Positions 23,933-35,900 of a stretch of 64,000 nucleotides of DNA are shown here, piece by piece. The notes beneath the pieces were generated by a model that saw only the letters and a program-made list of their open reading frames with translations, ran no database searches and was not told the origin of the DNA. Positions within the stretch are counted from its first letter, which is position 1. Every line of letters starts with the position of its first letter. The DNA comes from Magnolia sinica (lineage: Eukaryota; Streptophyta; Magnoliopsida; Magnoliales; Magnoliaceae), in NCBI RefSeq assembly GCF_029962835.1, contig NC_080583.1, positions 50,013,658 to 50,077,657 on the forward strand. The letters are read 5' to 3'. Position numbers and translations under genes: made by a program.

Positions 23933-26900
23933 TATAACGCTCCAAAAATCGAGGGTCGAGCAAAGGCTCAACTCCTGAGATCCGTCGCATCACTTATGTA
24001 ACATAAATAATGATGATTAAATATTGTCCGTATTAGTGCATTAAACATGAATGAGATTACACTAAATCAACATATCATACTCCAGAGAGAGAATATTAGG
24101 CAAGCGGAAGACTATGATAGATATGTAAAGTATATACATGTTTCACAACCTCCAGAGTATGAGTGTGTTATCGGGCTGAATAAATACATGTTTTGTTCCA
24201 AAATATAAAAAATGGCAAAATATGAAAGTCTGACTAAATCATATAATCCCTGTAATCCCGTCGATCAGTACATGGTCTACATAGACCCGCCTGATAGCTA
24301 AAGGTAGGAGAATTCTTCCTCCTCATCTATAAAATCCCAATCAGCAGCGTAGACATCATCGCCACCTGCATCTACAACAGCATCTGGTTGGTGTTTTAAA
24401 ACACTGTCCCAAAGTGGGAGTGAGTGATCAACTCAGTGGAGCTATAAGGCAAAAGTTAACATGTTATCAATTCAGTCAAGTAATAATGATGAAGGAGTAC
24501 AACAATCATATCTTAAGTACTCTTGTTAATACAAAAATGATATGTGTAATGATGCATGCCCTCTCCTGCACTCCCTCAAAGACACCATCTCACGGTCGAG
24601 CATGGCAACTCCACTGTGCACTTCCTCGCCAAAGCACATGCAGTGCAGTGCATGATAGTGTTAGCCAAGTACTTAGTTAGGCTTATTCATACAGCAGATT
24701 CGAGAAGCTAAGGTACCTCCCTTTATATCATTTACCCAAACGATGATCCATATAGGGTCATCAATCCTAGTTAATTGTATACGATAGGCAAGTTGTAAGG
24801 CATCACCCCTAATGACAGCAGTGGATAAGTAAGTTCAATTGATTATATTCGAGGTCACTCCACCAACGCCCTACCAACTGGAGCGCTATTTTAGAAGGGG
24901 GTCTGAATCAGATGGTACACCCCAACCCACACTGGGACCGCAGCCAGGCTGCGCCGATGTAGGCCAACAGCTCGAATACAGTGTCCCATACCACCGTATT
25001 CAGCTCACGAGTTTGGGTTGCTCATTGGTCACTACGGGGAGGCTCATCACCCCAACGTAGGCCGACAACTCGACCACAGTATCCCATACCACCATGCCCG
25101 GTTCATGAGTCTTAGCGGATCCTGGTACCATGGTTGAATGGGCCTTATATTGGTAAGTGGTACCTTAGATTCAAGCAGTATGTCCATATATGGTAAACAC
25201 ACAATAGGCCAATTGGGTTACTTGACAAGTTCGATTGGTATGAGCGCATGCTAAATTAACGGACATGGAGTGCATATGCACTCCTCGTGGCCTAAGCATT
25301 GCCGATAATCACTGTGCGAGTCAGATTCATCGAATGTATCCGTTGTGGTGAAACTAGTTTACCCACTTGATCGGAAACTGTTACCAATTTCCTGGACTAC
25401 ATATTAGTCTCAATCATGCTCAAATACAATAGGCATTCACATGTGATAGTCAAAACAACACTTAACAACTAATTCAAATACAATTCTCATTTTGGCATTT
25501 TAACAACCATATTGCACATGTTATCATACGTAGGCATTTCATCCATAAATCACGCAGTAGCAAGATAAGTTACATGAAGGAAACTGTAACTATAGATAAG
25601 GTAATTGAGAATCCTATCTCAACACCCTCATTAAATACATTTCAACAAGCAAATTCTCATTCAAACATTTTATCAAACATTTAGACTACACGTTTCAACA
25701 TACATGTAATAAATTAGTTATAACATATATTATGGCAAATCCTTTCACAAACGAGTTGTCATACATACAACAAACATGAATTCTAGATTAATAGTCATGG
25801 GAAGTATAAATCATAATTTTTTATTCATTCAAACATTTCAACAAACACAGGGAATGCATTTTAGTATACAACCTAGTTTACACATACATGATATATCGAA
25901 AACATCGTAACTAAGATAATAGGTAGCACAAGTCAGACATAAATCATTGCTGACATTGAAAGCCTTGAAAACCATCAATTAAACGTTTATAGTCCACACC
26001 TTTCTTCGATACGCTCGTTACAAACTCGGTTCGTACACCACGTCTTTGTCAATGGCACAGCAGTTAGCTAAACATTGAAATAGGTTAGCTATTTCGTTGT
26101 TTCCTCTATTTGGAGTTCTAAAATGAGATTAGGGTTATGATTTCTTACCCAAATCAAAGTCAGAATCGACGGTGTAGTGATGGTGGGGTGGTGATTCGGC
26201 GTGTGGAGTCATAGGAAAGGATCCCAGCAACGATCTCCCTATCTCACTCTCTTCACCTCACTCTTTCCTCCTCCTTTCACTCTTCTCTCTCCTAGCATTA
26301 GAGAAAATCATATGGAATGAGAGAGAGGTGGTTTAAGGGCATTATGTAGGCCCAGAACTGATGTCAATGGCCCTAGGGCCATGGTATACTTAGGGTATAG
26401 CCAAAGGGTGGCTACTTCGGGCCAACGGAGTTCATCTAGAGGTCTATTGCTCATATACGGCCTGGAGAAAGTTCCCTTACAATAGATCTATGCCAAGTCC
26501 ATTTCAGTCCGATTAGATTTGTGGTTCGACCGTGGAGGACCTGTTTCAGTTCAACGGTCATCATCACTCGATTAGGGCCACAAGTGTACTGGTATGTGCA
26601 GGGAAATTTCCCTGATCTAAGGGTGTATTTGGGTCAAAATCTGACGGTTTGAAATCTTAAATTTGGTCTGCAAGTGAACGGCCCAATTCACTTAAGTTTG
26701 AGTTCATTTTCTAAAGATATTCGCGTTTCTCACACACTTCTCTCCAGGCTCAAGTTGTGCGCTTCTGGATACTATTTAGATTCGATTCCCGCAATGCTTG
26801 TCAAGCCCAGTATGATGGTCATAATCTTATAGTTCCGTGGTAATCAGACTTTAGACGTTCAGTCCAAGTCCGATATGGAATTTCAATGTGCTTCCACAAG

Positions 26901-27127
26901 CAACTGAGTTTTGAGACTGCTCCTAGGTTTTTAAGTAATGTTGAACTAGCAATTCTAATGGTTTTGGGTCTTGCAATTTGTATAGAAAGTGGTTTGAGCT
27001 AATTCTCCAATTTAAATCAGTTTAGTACTTAATTAAACTTCGCTTAAATTCTAAAGAATTCGGTCCTTAGTGATTTCTGCCTGAGGTGGTACTCGGGTCT
27101 TTGTACGGATTTTTTCGAGATGTTATA
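23933..27127 (-). mobile_element. Solo LTR B1 (3.2 kb) inside gypsy A2
   Basis: It matches solo LTR 43538-46702 throughout, from 'atcacttatgtaa' near the left end to 'gatttctgcctgaggtggta' near the right end. Ends are TATAAC...GTTATA, decayed from TGTAAC...ATTACA. Flanks are gcaat (left) and gtagt (right). Element A1 keeps gcagt here (as actgc on its coding strand), so each flank has one transition from a shared 5-bp duplication. No internal domain is present, so LTR-LTR recombination is inferred. Confidence 0.88.
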
Positions 27128-27420
27128 GTAGTTCAAGATGGTGTGATACTCGACAAGTTAATCCATGCCCAAGATAACGTCGAAATCTAACATCGGCAGC
27201 ATGTACAAGTCGGCGGGCAAGAAAATCTCTCCCACTAACACGTGGCAAGACGAATAGAAGCTGCCTAATACTATAGTCTTCCCTAAGGGCGTCGATATGG
27301 TCAACCCCTCTCGAGCAGACTCTGTCAGCAATCCAGTCGAATGGTAGAATTCCTTGGACATAAATGAGTGCGAAGCACCGAAATCAAATAAAACTCGAGC
27401 AATACATGCAAAGACTGGAA
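27128..27420 (-). pseudogene. pol: Gypsy A2 aspartic protease
   Basis: On the minus strand the frame gives ARVLFDFGASHSFMSKEFY (D-F-G-A instead of the usual D-S-G-A), GLTISTPLGKTIVLGSF and DVILGMD, then a stop in place of the Trp that A1 keeps. It ends at LTR B1. The protease-to-RT linker continues at 23932. The close match to A1 shows shared ancestry. The Ser-to-Phe change beside the catalytic Asp and the stop suggest it is inactive. Confidence 0.88.
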
Positions 27421-28690
27421 GTATACTCTTAATGAGTCCTCCAGATGACTGTGGATCCTACTGAGCCGCATAGAACCTAACCGAGCCGACTAGGGAGGTG
27501 CTTGTCTCCTCTGAGCATGCTGCTGCTACTAGTGTCGCTGAGGTGGTCGAAACTGCTGCCTCTGCTGCTGTGGCCTCAGAGGCTGGTGCTGATGCTGCTA
27601 CTGAGGGGGTCTCAGTGGTGGGGGCTTCTGTCACTAATGCTGTGAGGGTCTCTGCTGCTATTATGGTGGAGGCTGCTGTGAACCTCTCGGCTGATGCTGC
27701 TGCTACTGGGGACGGGGACACTCCCACATACGGTGCCCCATCGCACCACACCAAAAATAGGTGTCAGTGAACTGTCTCAGAGGAGATGCTGGAGGTGGTG
27801 CTGGCGCTCAGAAGGCTGGGCGACCTGTGTGCCTCTGCTATAATCGATGCTGTTGGGAGTCACCAAAGGGAGCCTACCTCTTCCGGTCTCTCCTCTGACC
27901 ATGATCACTATGAGAACTAGCCCACACAGCCTAAAAAAATTTGGGCCTTCCGTATCACCCCCTCAAAAGTCGGGAGCTCATGCCCAATAACACGACCTCG
28001 AAAACTGTAACGCAAGCCATCCTCGAAGCGGCAGGCTCTCCACTCCTCATCATCTACCAGATATGGTGTAAATCTGGACAGCACTACAAAATGAACCTAA
28101 TACTGAGCCAATGTCATATCACCCTGCACCAAGGCCTCGAACTCCAAAACTCACTGTTGTCGAATGTAATTAGAAAAATACTGTCGGTCAAACCAATCAA
28201 TAAAGTCCTCCCAGGTCCACTCAAAATCAGCACCCACTGCTCGGGCGACTGATGCCCACTGGAGAAGAAATACAGTTAATCAGACTCACCGCTGGGTTGT
28301 ACATCCCATTGTATCAAATATCTTCTCCACATCGGAGCACCATTTCTAAGCTGCTATCAGGTCTGGCTCACCCTGGAAATGCGAGGGATCGAGCTATCGG
28401 AACTCTTGAAGAAGGGCGCTCGCGCGCTCCTGCTCTGCCTGGGCTGGTGAAACAATGGGGTGCCTGCCCTGCCCCTTAAGGGCGGTTGTCACAGCCTACA
28501 ACATCTATTGTAACTGGGAGGCACTCACGGGTATGGTCGGATACAAACCGGTCTCGAGTAGAGGAGCTATATCCTCAGGCTGGGCAATAGGAATCTCTAG
28601 TGGTAGAGTGGGGATCGTAGGTGGTAGGGCGGAAGTCTCAGGTGGTGGAGCGGGAGTCGATCGGGTCACTCTCTTGGGCGACATGTCCTA
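27421..28690 (-). pseudogene. gag: Gypsy A2 gag
   Basis: On the minus strand the frame starts with an ATG near 28686 (MSPKRVTRSTPAPPPETSA). It continues through FRxLDPSHFQGEPDLIAA and DVEKIFDTMGC near 28.3 kb. A knuckle remnant, WCGAMGHRMWECP, lies near 27.74 kb with the first Cys not visible, followed by a Gln-rich tail with stops. Frameshifts and TAG codons are common. Unlike A1, no LTR/primer-site copy is present within it. Confidence 0.82.
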
Positions 28691-28854
28691 CAAGAAAGAC
28701 AAAAGGTGCCTATCAACTTTGAAAACTCTTGAAGGCACAAATGTTAAGGGTCTGTAACTAAAAGATCGCTAAGTTATCCGAACTCGAGAGTTAATCATTC
28801 TAAACTCAAAGCAGACATGTAATGTTGTTCTCAGTTATTCCCAAGTTATACTTC
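28691..28854 (-). other. Gypsy A2 leader with deleted primer-binding site
   Basis: On the plus strand, 'ttattcccaagttatacttc' (leader) runs directly into 'aaactcgaaaactgggc' (LTR). Comparison with 11040-11090 shows that the tRNA primer site and the last 11 bp of the LTR (GGGGCGTGACA on the coding strand) are missing here. Confidence 0.7.
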
Positions 28855-29561
28855 AAACTCGAAAACTGGGCTCACAAAATTCCTGATTGTCGAATCCAGT
28901 GCCGACAGCCTCCGTAGTACCCCTTTCTCGGCTCCTGGTACCCATTTACCAGGTTCCGATCCTGGGATCTTACAAGGAGGATTTTCAACATTAGTTTGAT
29001 TCGTAATAAGCATAACCAAAGGCATAACCCACAAACAACAACTAAAAACTCCACAACATTTCTACTATGATAAAAAACTTATAAGTATGGTGCGTATAAA
29101 GGGAAATACAATGATGATAGATAAAAATTTCTAAGATGATCTGCTATGCACTCCTACCTCAGCACTGCTGCGATACAACATCACCTACACGCAACAGTCG
29201 TGCATAAGCTTACAGAAAGCTTAAAGGGTGGTGAAAGTGTGTGCGCAATGTAGTAATGCAATCTACAATTCAGGATAATGCAGAATATGCTGAAAAATCC
29301 ATGAAAACTATTGGTCATACCAAGGCCATGCGATGCAAGGAATGAATGATGTCGACCATACCAAGGCCATGCGATGTGAGATGCAAACGAAGCATACCAA
29401 TCCTCATCTAAGTCCACATATCAATACAGCTCAGCTCTGGAATATCACCGGGGTCTAGTACACTCCAAACCAAATTACCGCCCCATTGCGCGCAACAAGG
29501 TGAGTGGAAGAGACCTCACTATCCATCTACCAATATCGGGCCTGATCGTCGATAGCAGATC
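28855..29561 (-). repeat. Gypsy A2 5' LTR remnant (0.7 kb)
   Basis: It repeats 16977-17595 closely, including 'gtgccgacagcctccgtagtac', 'accaaggccatgcgatg' and 'caatatcgggc'. Similarity stops at about 29561, where unrelated sequence E begins, so about 3.1 kb of this LTR is lost. Confidence 0.85.
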
Positions 29562-30722
29562 TTACTTGCCCATCTTATATGTATTGTTGTTTGTTTAATT
29601 TTTATTATTTGTTTTAATTGCTTACTATAGGTTTAAACATGTCATTTTAATTTTTGTCGTTCGGTTGTCTTTATTTTAATTGACATGATATTATTGCAAA
29701 ATGCTTGAGTTTATAAATTTTAGATTCTTAAATCAAATAAATTATATTGCACGTTTATTTATTTATATTTATATTTATTTTTTTTGTAGAACTTTAATCA
29801 TGTATATGTAATTTACATTGATTAACAATTTTATTTTAAATTTAATAAATTGTGCACATCTCGTATTATGAATTGATCAATAGGAGCACCAGAAAATAGG
29901 TGAGGCGATCAAGTCCTCTATGTTGAAAATCCCTAAAGCGTAAATAAGTGGGGCGATCAAGACCCTTGGGTTGAAAGTCCCAGAAACCCAACTGGTACCT
30001 TTTGGTAGTAGTCTGACCAGCTAACATACAAATGGGTCCCTCACCAAGTGCCCTTTGGATGGGTGAGCATATCATGCAAGAGGTTTCCATTGTCAGGCTA
30101 GGTGTTATATTGGCACGGGTGTTGGCCAACCGATGTAAACTGGCCCTGGTGTTAAAAAGAATAAACCGCACATGTTATTATGGAGTATAACATATGTTGA
30201 TTTCATTCATCCATTTTTCTTTGAATTTATATTGAAACATTTTGTTTATTAAATCTCATCATTTGTTGTTTTGCCCAAATATGTATTGTATTTTTATACA
30301 GTTTTATTCATATTACGTGAGATTATTTTGAAACATGTGTTGAGATTACTCACTAGGCTTCGCAGCTTACCTTGTTGGGATTTTAAAATTTTAGTATCGG
30401 GATCACATGGAGGAGCTTAAAGAGATTTTCTTTTATTTATTTTTGTTTCTTTACCATTTTCTAAATAAGTGTAATGAAAATTTGGTATGACAACATTACG
30501 ATGACGTGTGTTTGATGATAATCTTGAATAGTCGGAACATGGACATTTTTCTTTAAATAAATGTTTAATTATTAAAATTTTGGATTGTTATATTTTATGA
30601 ATGAAGTTATTTTGTCAATATATGTGTGGAATATGAAATGTAAACATACAAAACATAAGTCATGCCTGCAGGTACGGAATTGGGGTCGAATATACCCAGG
30701 TGCCGGATTTCGAGGTGTGACA
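29562..30722 (+). mobile_element. Truncated LTR 'E' of another gypsy family
   Basis: AT-rich sequence ending gccggatttcgaggtgtgaca at 30722, a gypsy LTR terminus in plus orientation. It contains 'gttgaaagtcccagaaaccc' (about 29971) and 'gagattactcactaggcttc' (about 30342), blocks that recur in other LTRs of the window. A1 LTR sequence starts immediately after at 30723. The left part of E is missing, and no second E copy is seen. Confidence 0.6.
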
Positions 30723-33700
30723 ATCTCTACCCATGCCTTTCCTATCAATCAATCAAGTACAACACATACCTAACCCATCCCTCTCTTACCAACAATGTAA
30801 GGCAACCCATACCCCATGCCATCTCATGCCTCTAAAAGTCAACTTTCATGTCACCTCTCTTACCCACCACTCCTCTCTCATTTCTCATTTCTATACCCAA
30901 ATCCCAAGCAACCAAGAGAGAAAATCCTAAGGAGAGAAAAGAGCCTAAGATCAAGACCAACTTTCCTACCCAAAATCTTACCATCCAACCCTTAAATCTT
31001 CATCATCCTCTATTAAAGTGAAAGCTTAGGGGCTAAGGAGTCCAAGGAGCCAAGAAGAAGGACCATAAGTGTGTGTTTACAGGATTAGATTGTGATTTTT
31101 ATTGATGGGCCAAGTGAGGCCTACCAATTAATGGTATGGATCCTATTTGGGACCCAAGGTATGGCTAATGGCCCATAATGATTCATATATGCAAATCCAT
31201 GATGGGGCCAATCTCCATGGACCCCACCATGATATTTATTTGATAATCTATTTGTAGAGGTCATCTAGACCTTGATTTTTTTTTGTGGTGATACTTGGTT
31301 TACTGTTTTGAGGGCCCACATGCTTTGGGACCCATCTTGATGTATGTAATATGGCTCAAGGGAGCTCATAGTGTCGAAGATCCCTTCCACCATGCATTTC
31401 TCTCCCTCTATCTCTCTCTTTTTCCCTGTTGATGGCCCACCTTGATGATGTATATATTTTACCCACACTGCCCCATTTATGGGATGCCCTTGCTGCCCAA
31501 GCCAAGGCCCACATTGTAACCACCTTGCTACCTATTTTCGGGCAGGCCTGGATGAAGGTAAAACACAAACATCTGCTTGATTGGAGAGTAGGGTGGCCCA
31601 CTCATGTGCACCCCACCTGGCTATATGTATTTTAAATCTACACCGTCCAACGGGTGGGACGTTGCTGGACCATCTGTCTAGCAGCTGCAGGGATCCACCA
31701 TGATGTGTATTTCATCCATACCATCCAACAGTGGGACGGTGGGACCACCATGATATGTGTTTTATCCACACCATCCAGCAATGGGACAGTGGGACCCTGA
31801 TGAATGTGTTATGTCCACACCGTCCAGCAATGTGATGGTGGGACCCTGATGTATGTGCGGTGTCCACACCGTCCAACAGATTGGGATGGTGGGACCCACC
31901 TTATGTGTTGTATCTGCACCATCCATCTGTGGGACGGTGAGGCCCACGTGATGTATGTGAGGCCCATTGTGATGCATGAGGCCCATTGAGATGTATGTGG
32001 CCCATTGTGATGCATGAGGTCCATTAGGATGTATGTGGCCCATTGTGATGCTTGAGGCCCACTGTGATGTGTGAGGCCCATTAAGATGTGATGATACCCA
32101 TTTGGATGTATGATGCCCATTATATGAGAGGCCCATTGTATGTGTGAGGCCCACCATAATGTGTGTGTGTTGTATGCACACTATCCATTCATTTATACGG
32201 ACCACCTTATGCATGCCTACCATGATGTATGAGTTATACGCCCCCATGGGCTGCCTTGAGAGGCCCACCATGATGTGTACATAGTACACACACTATTCAT
32301 CCATCCTTCTAGAAATTTTAAGGGCCGAGGGCCCCATTGTGATTCCGATTCCAATCCCAAATGGACCGTACCTTAGGACAATGGTGATTAAATGTCCACT
32401 ATTGTAAACTTCCCTAGAGCCCATTGTTAAGCCCACTTCCACCCTTACCTAGTGGGCTAACCGAAACCGTTGGGCCCTCACTTATGTTAGTGATACCCAT
32501 TGGGCTAACCCAAAACATTGGGCCCTCATTGATGATGGTGTCTTCCACCATATCTTATAGGAATTATCCAAACCTTAGAGCCCACCTTGTATTCATATCG
32601 GGCCCAATAGGAAGGCCCAGTTTATTGCATGATAAGAGAGGGTAAGGAAGGCCACTTGTTATTTATAGTTTCACCCTCTCAACTCACCTTGTTGTATAGC
32701 CATTAGACTCGCCCATGGGGCCCATTCTTGATGTAAGTATGACGCCTAGGCTATCCATTGTTTAGTACATCATCACCCCTTGACGTAAATGGAAGAATAT
32801 GTGGTATCAGATTTGGTACATCCATTGTTGAAGCTTATCTCGATTCGTGGGTTAGATCCACCATCCTTACAGGGGACCCCGCCTTAGGATATATGATATG
32901 CTAGTACCTTAAGTAGGTTATGATAGTCCAACATGGGCCATTCCATATAGCCTTTTATATGTCTAGTGGGGCGTATCGTTCAGCCGTACTCTTGTATGTG
33001 ACATACCAGTTAAGGCCGATCATCGCCTGCTATATCTAATAATCATGCTAGTGTACTTAGTCTAGTAGGATACACTGAGAACATGCTTAGTATAACATCA
33101 AGATGCATGCCCATACGCATCATTTGTATGCATGTTATGAGGAGTGATTGATCACAGCATTAGACTGAGACGTTTATGGGACTCCTTGAGAGATGGAGTT
33201 GCCCCACACGATCACGTGGTACACATAGGTTTGATACATGACTAGATGGTATGACCCATGCATCTCGCATTTTATGTAACATGATTGCTTAGTGTCCTAG
33301 CGACACCAGGGCTGTAGCTTCCACAAACACATTGTGGATGGTCAGATTAGATACCGAAAATATTTGGTTCTAGCATATGGGTACTTTGGATGTCAATGGG
33401 TGAAAGCCCCTAAACCCTTATGGTACCAGGAGGTTGCTCCAACGTCCAGACCGAGTGGATACATGAGCACTCAAGTACCGAATACTAGTAGGCTGCGTCT
33501 CCCACTGTGTTATGGTCAGCTAGAAGGTGTGTGGCCTTATCTACCTGAGGGTAAGCAACAAAGCTAGGCTGAGTCTGATCAGTTCGTAAATAGATCCGCT
33601 ATCGACGAGCTGGGTAGATATTAGCAGACTACTGACCAGGCGGGTAGTGAGGTCTTTTCCACTTGCATGGTTACACGTCTAGTTTGGGCAGCAATCTGGT

Positions 33701-34298
33701 GTAGAGTGTACTAGACCCCGGTGATATTCCAGATATGAACTGTATTGATATGTGGACTTAATGAGCACTGTCATGCATGTTTTGCATCTTACATATAACA
33801 TTTGTCTACATAGGCCTTGCATCGCATAACCTTGGTATGGCTAACAACATTCATGGAATTGCTAGTATTTTCACTTACTCTGATATTGTATGCTTAGTAC
33901 ATGCATTGCACGCACACACACACACCCTCTAAGCTTCATTGTAAGCTTATACACGACCATTGCATGCAGGTGATGTTAGACGTAGTAACGTTAAGGCAGG
34001 AGCTGGTGATAGATCTTCTTAGAGCTTTTGGTTATACTTGTATTTCCCTTTCTGCATTGTACTCAAATGTTTTATTATAGTGGATATGTGGTGATGTCGT
34101 TTTGTGACTTCGTTATGCTTGTGGTTATGCTCCTTTGCAAAAAAAAAATCATATACAAAATCCTCCTGGTAGGATCCCAAGATTGGAACCTGGCATATGG
34201 GTGCCAGAAGCCGAGAATAGGGTACTTCGGAGGCTGTCGGTGTCGGATTCGGCAATCAGGAATTTTGTATGCTCGGTTTTTGAGTTTGGGGTGTGACA
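30723..34298 (+). repeat. Gypsy A1 3' LTR, lacking its first 285 bp
   Basis: It aligns to 7424-11058 end to end and terminates GTGTGACA, after which copia T coding sequence resumes. Its 5' 285 bp are replaced by E. Confidence 0.92.
31637..32170. repeat. Minisatellite array inside A1 3' LTR
   Basis: The array matches 8394-8960: about 50-bp units 'tccacaccgtccagcaatg' with 'gatggtgggaccctgatg', then short 'aggcccattgtgatg' units. It lacks the extra 'cctgctgtatgtgaggccc' units seen near 8705-8760 in the 5' LTR. Confidence 0.85.
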
Positions 34299-34304
34299 TA
34301 AGGG

Positions 34305-35104
34305 AGTGCTTGATTATGTGCACTCTGACGTATGGGGGCCATCACCAGAAGTTTCCATTGGGTGTCGTCATGGTTTGTTTCAACCATGACGACTACTCCT
34401 GAAAAGTTTGGGTTTACTTCATGAAACGTAAATCTGAAGGTTTTACTATATTCAAACAATTGAAGGTAATGGTAGAAAAACAGTCAGGGCGAAAAGTAAA
34501 AGTTTTAAGGACTGACAATGGTGGAGAATTCACTTCCACTGAGTTTAACGAATATTGCAAGGATGAATGGATCATTAGGCATGACACAGTGCTCCACACG
34601 CCTGAACAAAATGGTGTGGCTGAGCGGATGAATCGCACTCTCTTGGAGAGGGCCTGATGCATGTTAAGTAATGCTGCATTGGGCAAGGACTTATGGACTG
34701 AAGCCATTAACATGACTTGTTATTTGGTGAACCAGTCTCCTTCTACAGCAATTGAATGTAAAATCCTAAAGGAAGTATGGAGTGTTCATAAGCTGGACTA
34801 CTAAGATTTGCGTATATTTGGTTGCGAGGCTTACTCTCATGTACCGTCAATTGAGAGAGATAAGTTAAACCATAGAGCCAAATAGTATATTTTTGTTGCG
34901 TATAGTGTTAGTGTGAAAGGTTACAGGTTATTCGACAAGGTCACATGCAAGGTCATCATTAGCTGGGACGTCAGATTCGATGAAAGCTCTCTATTCCACA
35001 AGAATAATCGAGAGGAGCAAGAGGAACCAGAAAGGTTGATCGTAGACGTCCTGATTGATGTATATGATACTCAAGCAGAGACAGATATGCAGACAGAGGT
35101 ATAG
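34305..35104 (+). pseudogene. pol: Copia T integrase
   Basis: It resumes the frame broken at 7138 with VLDYVHSDVWGPS, holding the first catalytic Asp. After a short disrupted stretch come VWVYFMKRKSEGFTIFKQLK, LRTDNGGEFTSTEF (second Asp) and HTPEQNGVAERMNRTLLERA (catalytic Glu region) to a stop at 34655. C-terminal integrase sequence continues as LRIFGCEAYSHVPSIERDKL and GYRLFDKVTCKVIISWDVRF. In-frame stops at about 34655, 34801 and 34881 kill it. Integrase would insert the element cDNA into chromosomes. Confidence 0.93.
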
Positions 35105-35900
35105 GATCAGGTGGAGTAGCCACCTGTGAGAAGAAACTCACCACGTAATCGCAGGTTACCGGCAAGATACAGGGACAACTTTAATATTGCAAATGAGTGG
35201 ACCAATCTACTATTTAGGAGGCTCTCAGTGAGCCTGCATGTAGAAAAGTAGAAGACAGCTATGGACGATGAGATGGACTCATTGCACAAAAATCACACAT
35301 GGGAGCTGGTGGAGCTTCCAGTGGACCGAAAAGCAATCGGATGCAAGTAGTTATTTAAAAGGAAACAGGATAGATACAAAGCAAGGATGGTAGCGAAGGG
35401 GTATGATCAGAGAGAATTAATCGACTTCATAGAGATATTCGTGCCGATGGTTAAGCAAGTATCTATCAGATTTGTATTGGCACTGGTTGTCCAATACGGT
35501 CTCGAGCTAGAACAGATGGATGTTAAGACTGCATTCCAGCATGAGGAATTGGAAGAGCAGATCTTCATGAAGCAACTAAAGGGCTATAAAGTGAAAGGGG
35601 TAGAGAAAAAAGTTTATAAGTTAATGACGACATTCTACGGCCTAAAATAATCACTTAGACAGTGGTATAAAAAATTGATTCTTTCATGTTGAGTCAAAAT
35701 TTACTCGGAGTGAATACGATCACTGTGTGTATTATAAGACACTAAGTGATGGTAGATTCATCATTTAAGTATTGTATGTTGATGGTATGTTGATCGTCAG
35801 TTATTATATGTTTGAAATTAATGTACCAAAGACTCAGGTATCAGGGACATTCGAGATGAAAGATTTGGGGGCTGCAAAGAAGGTTCTCGGCATAGATATT
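35105..35900 (+). pseudogene. pol: Copia T reverse transcriptase
   Basis: Recognisable RT_2 (copia RT) segments: MDEMDSLHKNHTWELVELP, YKARMVAKGYDQRE, ELEQMDVKTAFQHEELEEQI (first catalytic Asp region) and VYKLMTTFYGLK, followed by stops. The YVDD box region near 35780 reads YVD then a broken frame. This enzyme copies the element RNA into DNA inside particles; here it is disabled by stops (35101, 35349, 35648) and frameshifts. Confidence 0.9.

Larger units (their letters stand above)
16967..29561 (-). mobile_element. Ty3/gypsy retrotransposon A2, relative of A1, minus strand
   Basis: Read on the minus strand: a 5' LTR remnant (29561-28855), gag (28690-27421), protease (27420-27128), RT and RNase H (23932-22401), integrase with chromodomain-like tail (22400-20851), a polypurine tract and the 3' LTR (20835-16967). 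Solo LTR B1 splits the protease-RT linker. The family is the same as A1, on the shared LTR, Gln-rich gag tail and protease. The right end is truncated, so no target duplication can be checked. Confidence 0.88.
7139..34298 (+). mobile_element. Ty3/gypsy retrotransposon A1 (chromovirus-like) nested in copia T
   Basis: It begins TGTAAGGCCC and ends GGTGTGACA. The host copia frame is restored across it, with an imperfect target duplication (taagag left, taaggg right). The 5' LTR spans 7139-11058, the primer site is at 11064, and gag, protease, RT, RNase H and the very start of integrase occupy 11225-14249. The 3' LTR at 30723-34298 lacks its first 285 bp. The rest of integrase and the polypurine tract are missing and other elements (C, A2, E) fill 14250-30722. 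Its coding frames are full of stops and frameshifts. Confidence 0.88.

Noticed and set aside
27458..27770. Ala/Ser/Val-rich frames on both strands near 27.5-27.7 kb that look like a secreted or cell-wall protein
   Set aside because: They are out-of-frame readings of the CAG-rich Gln tail of the A2 gag. The same happens in A1 at 11968-12308.
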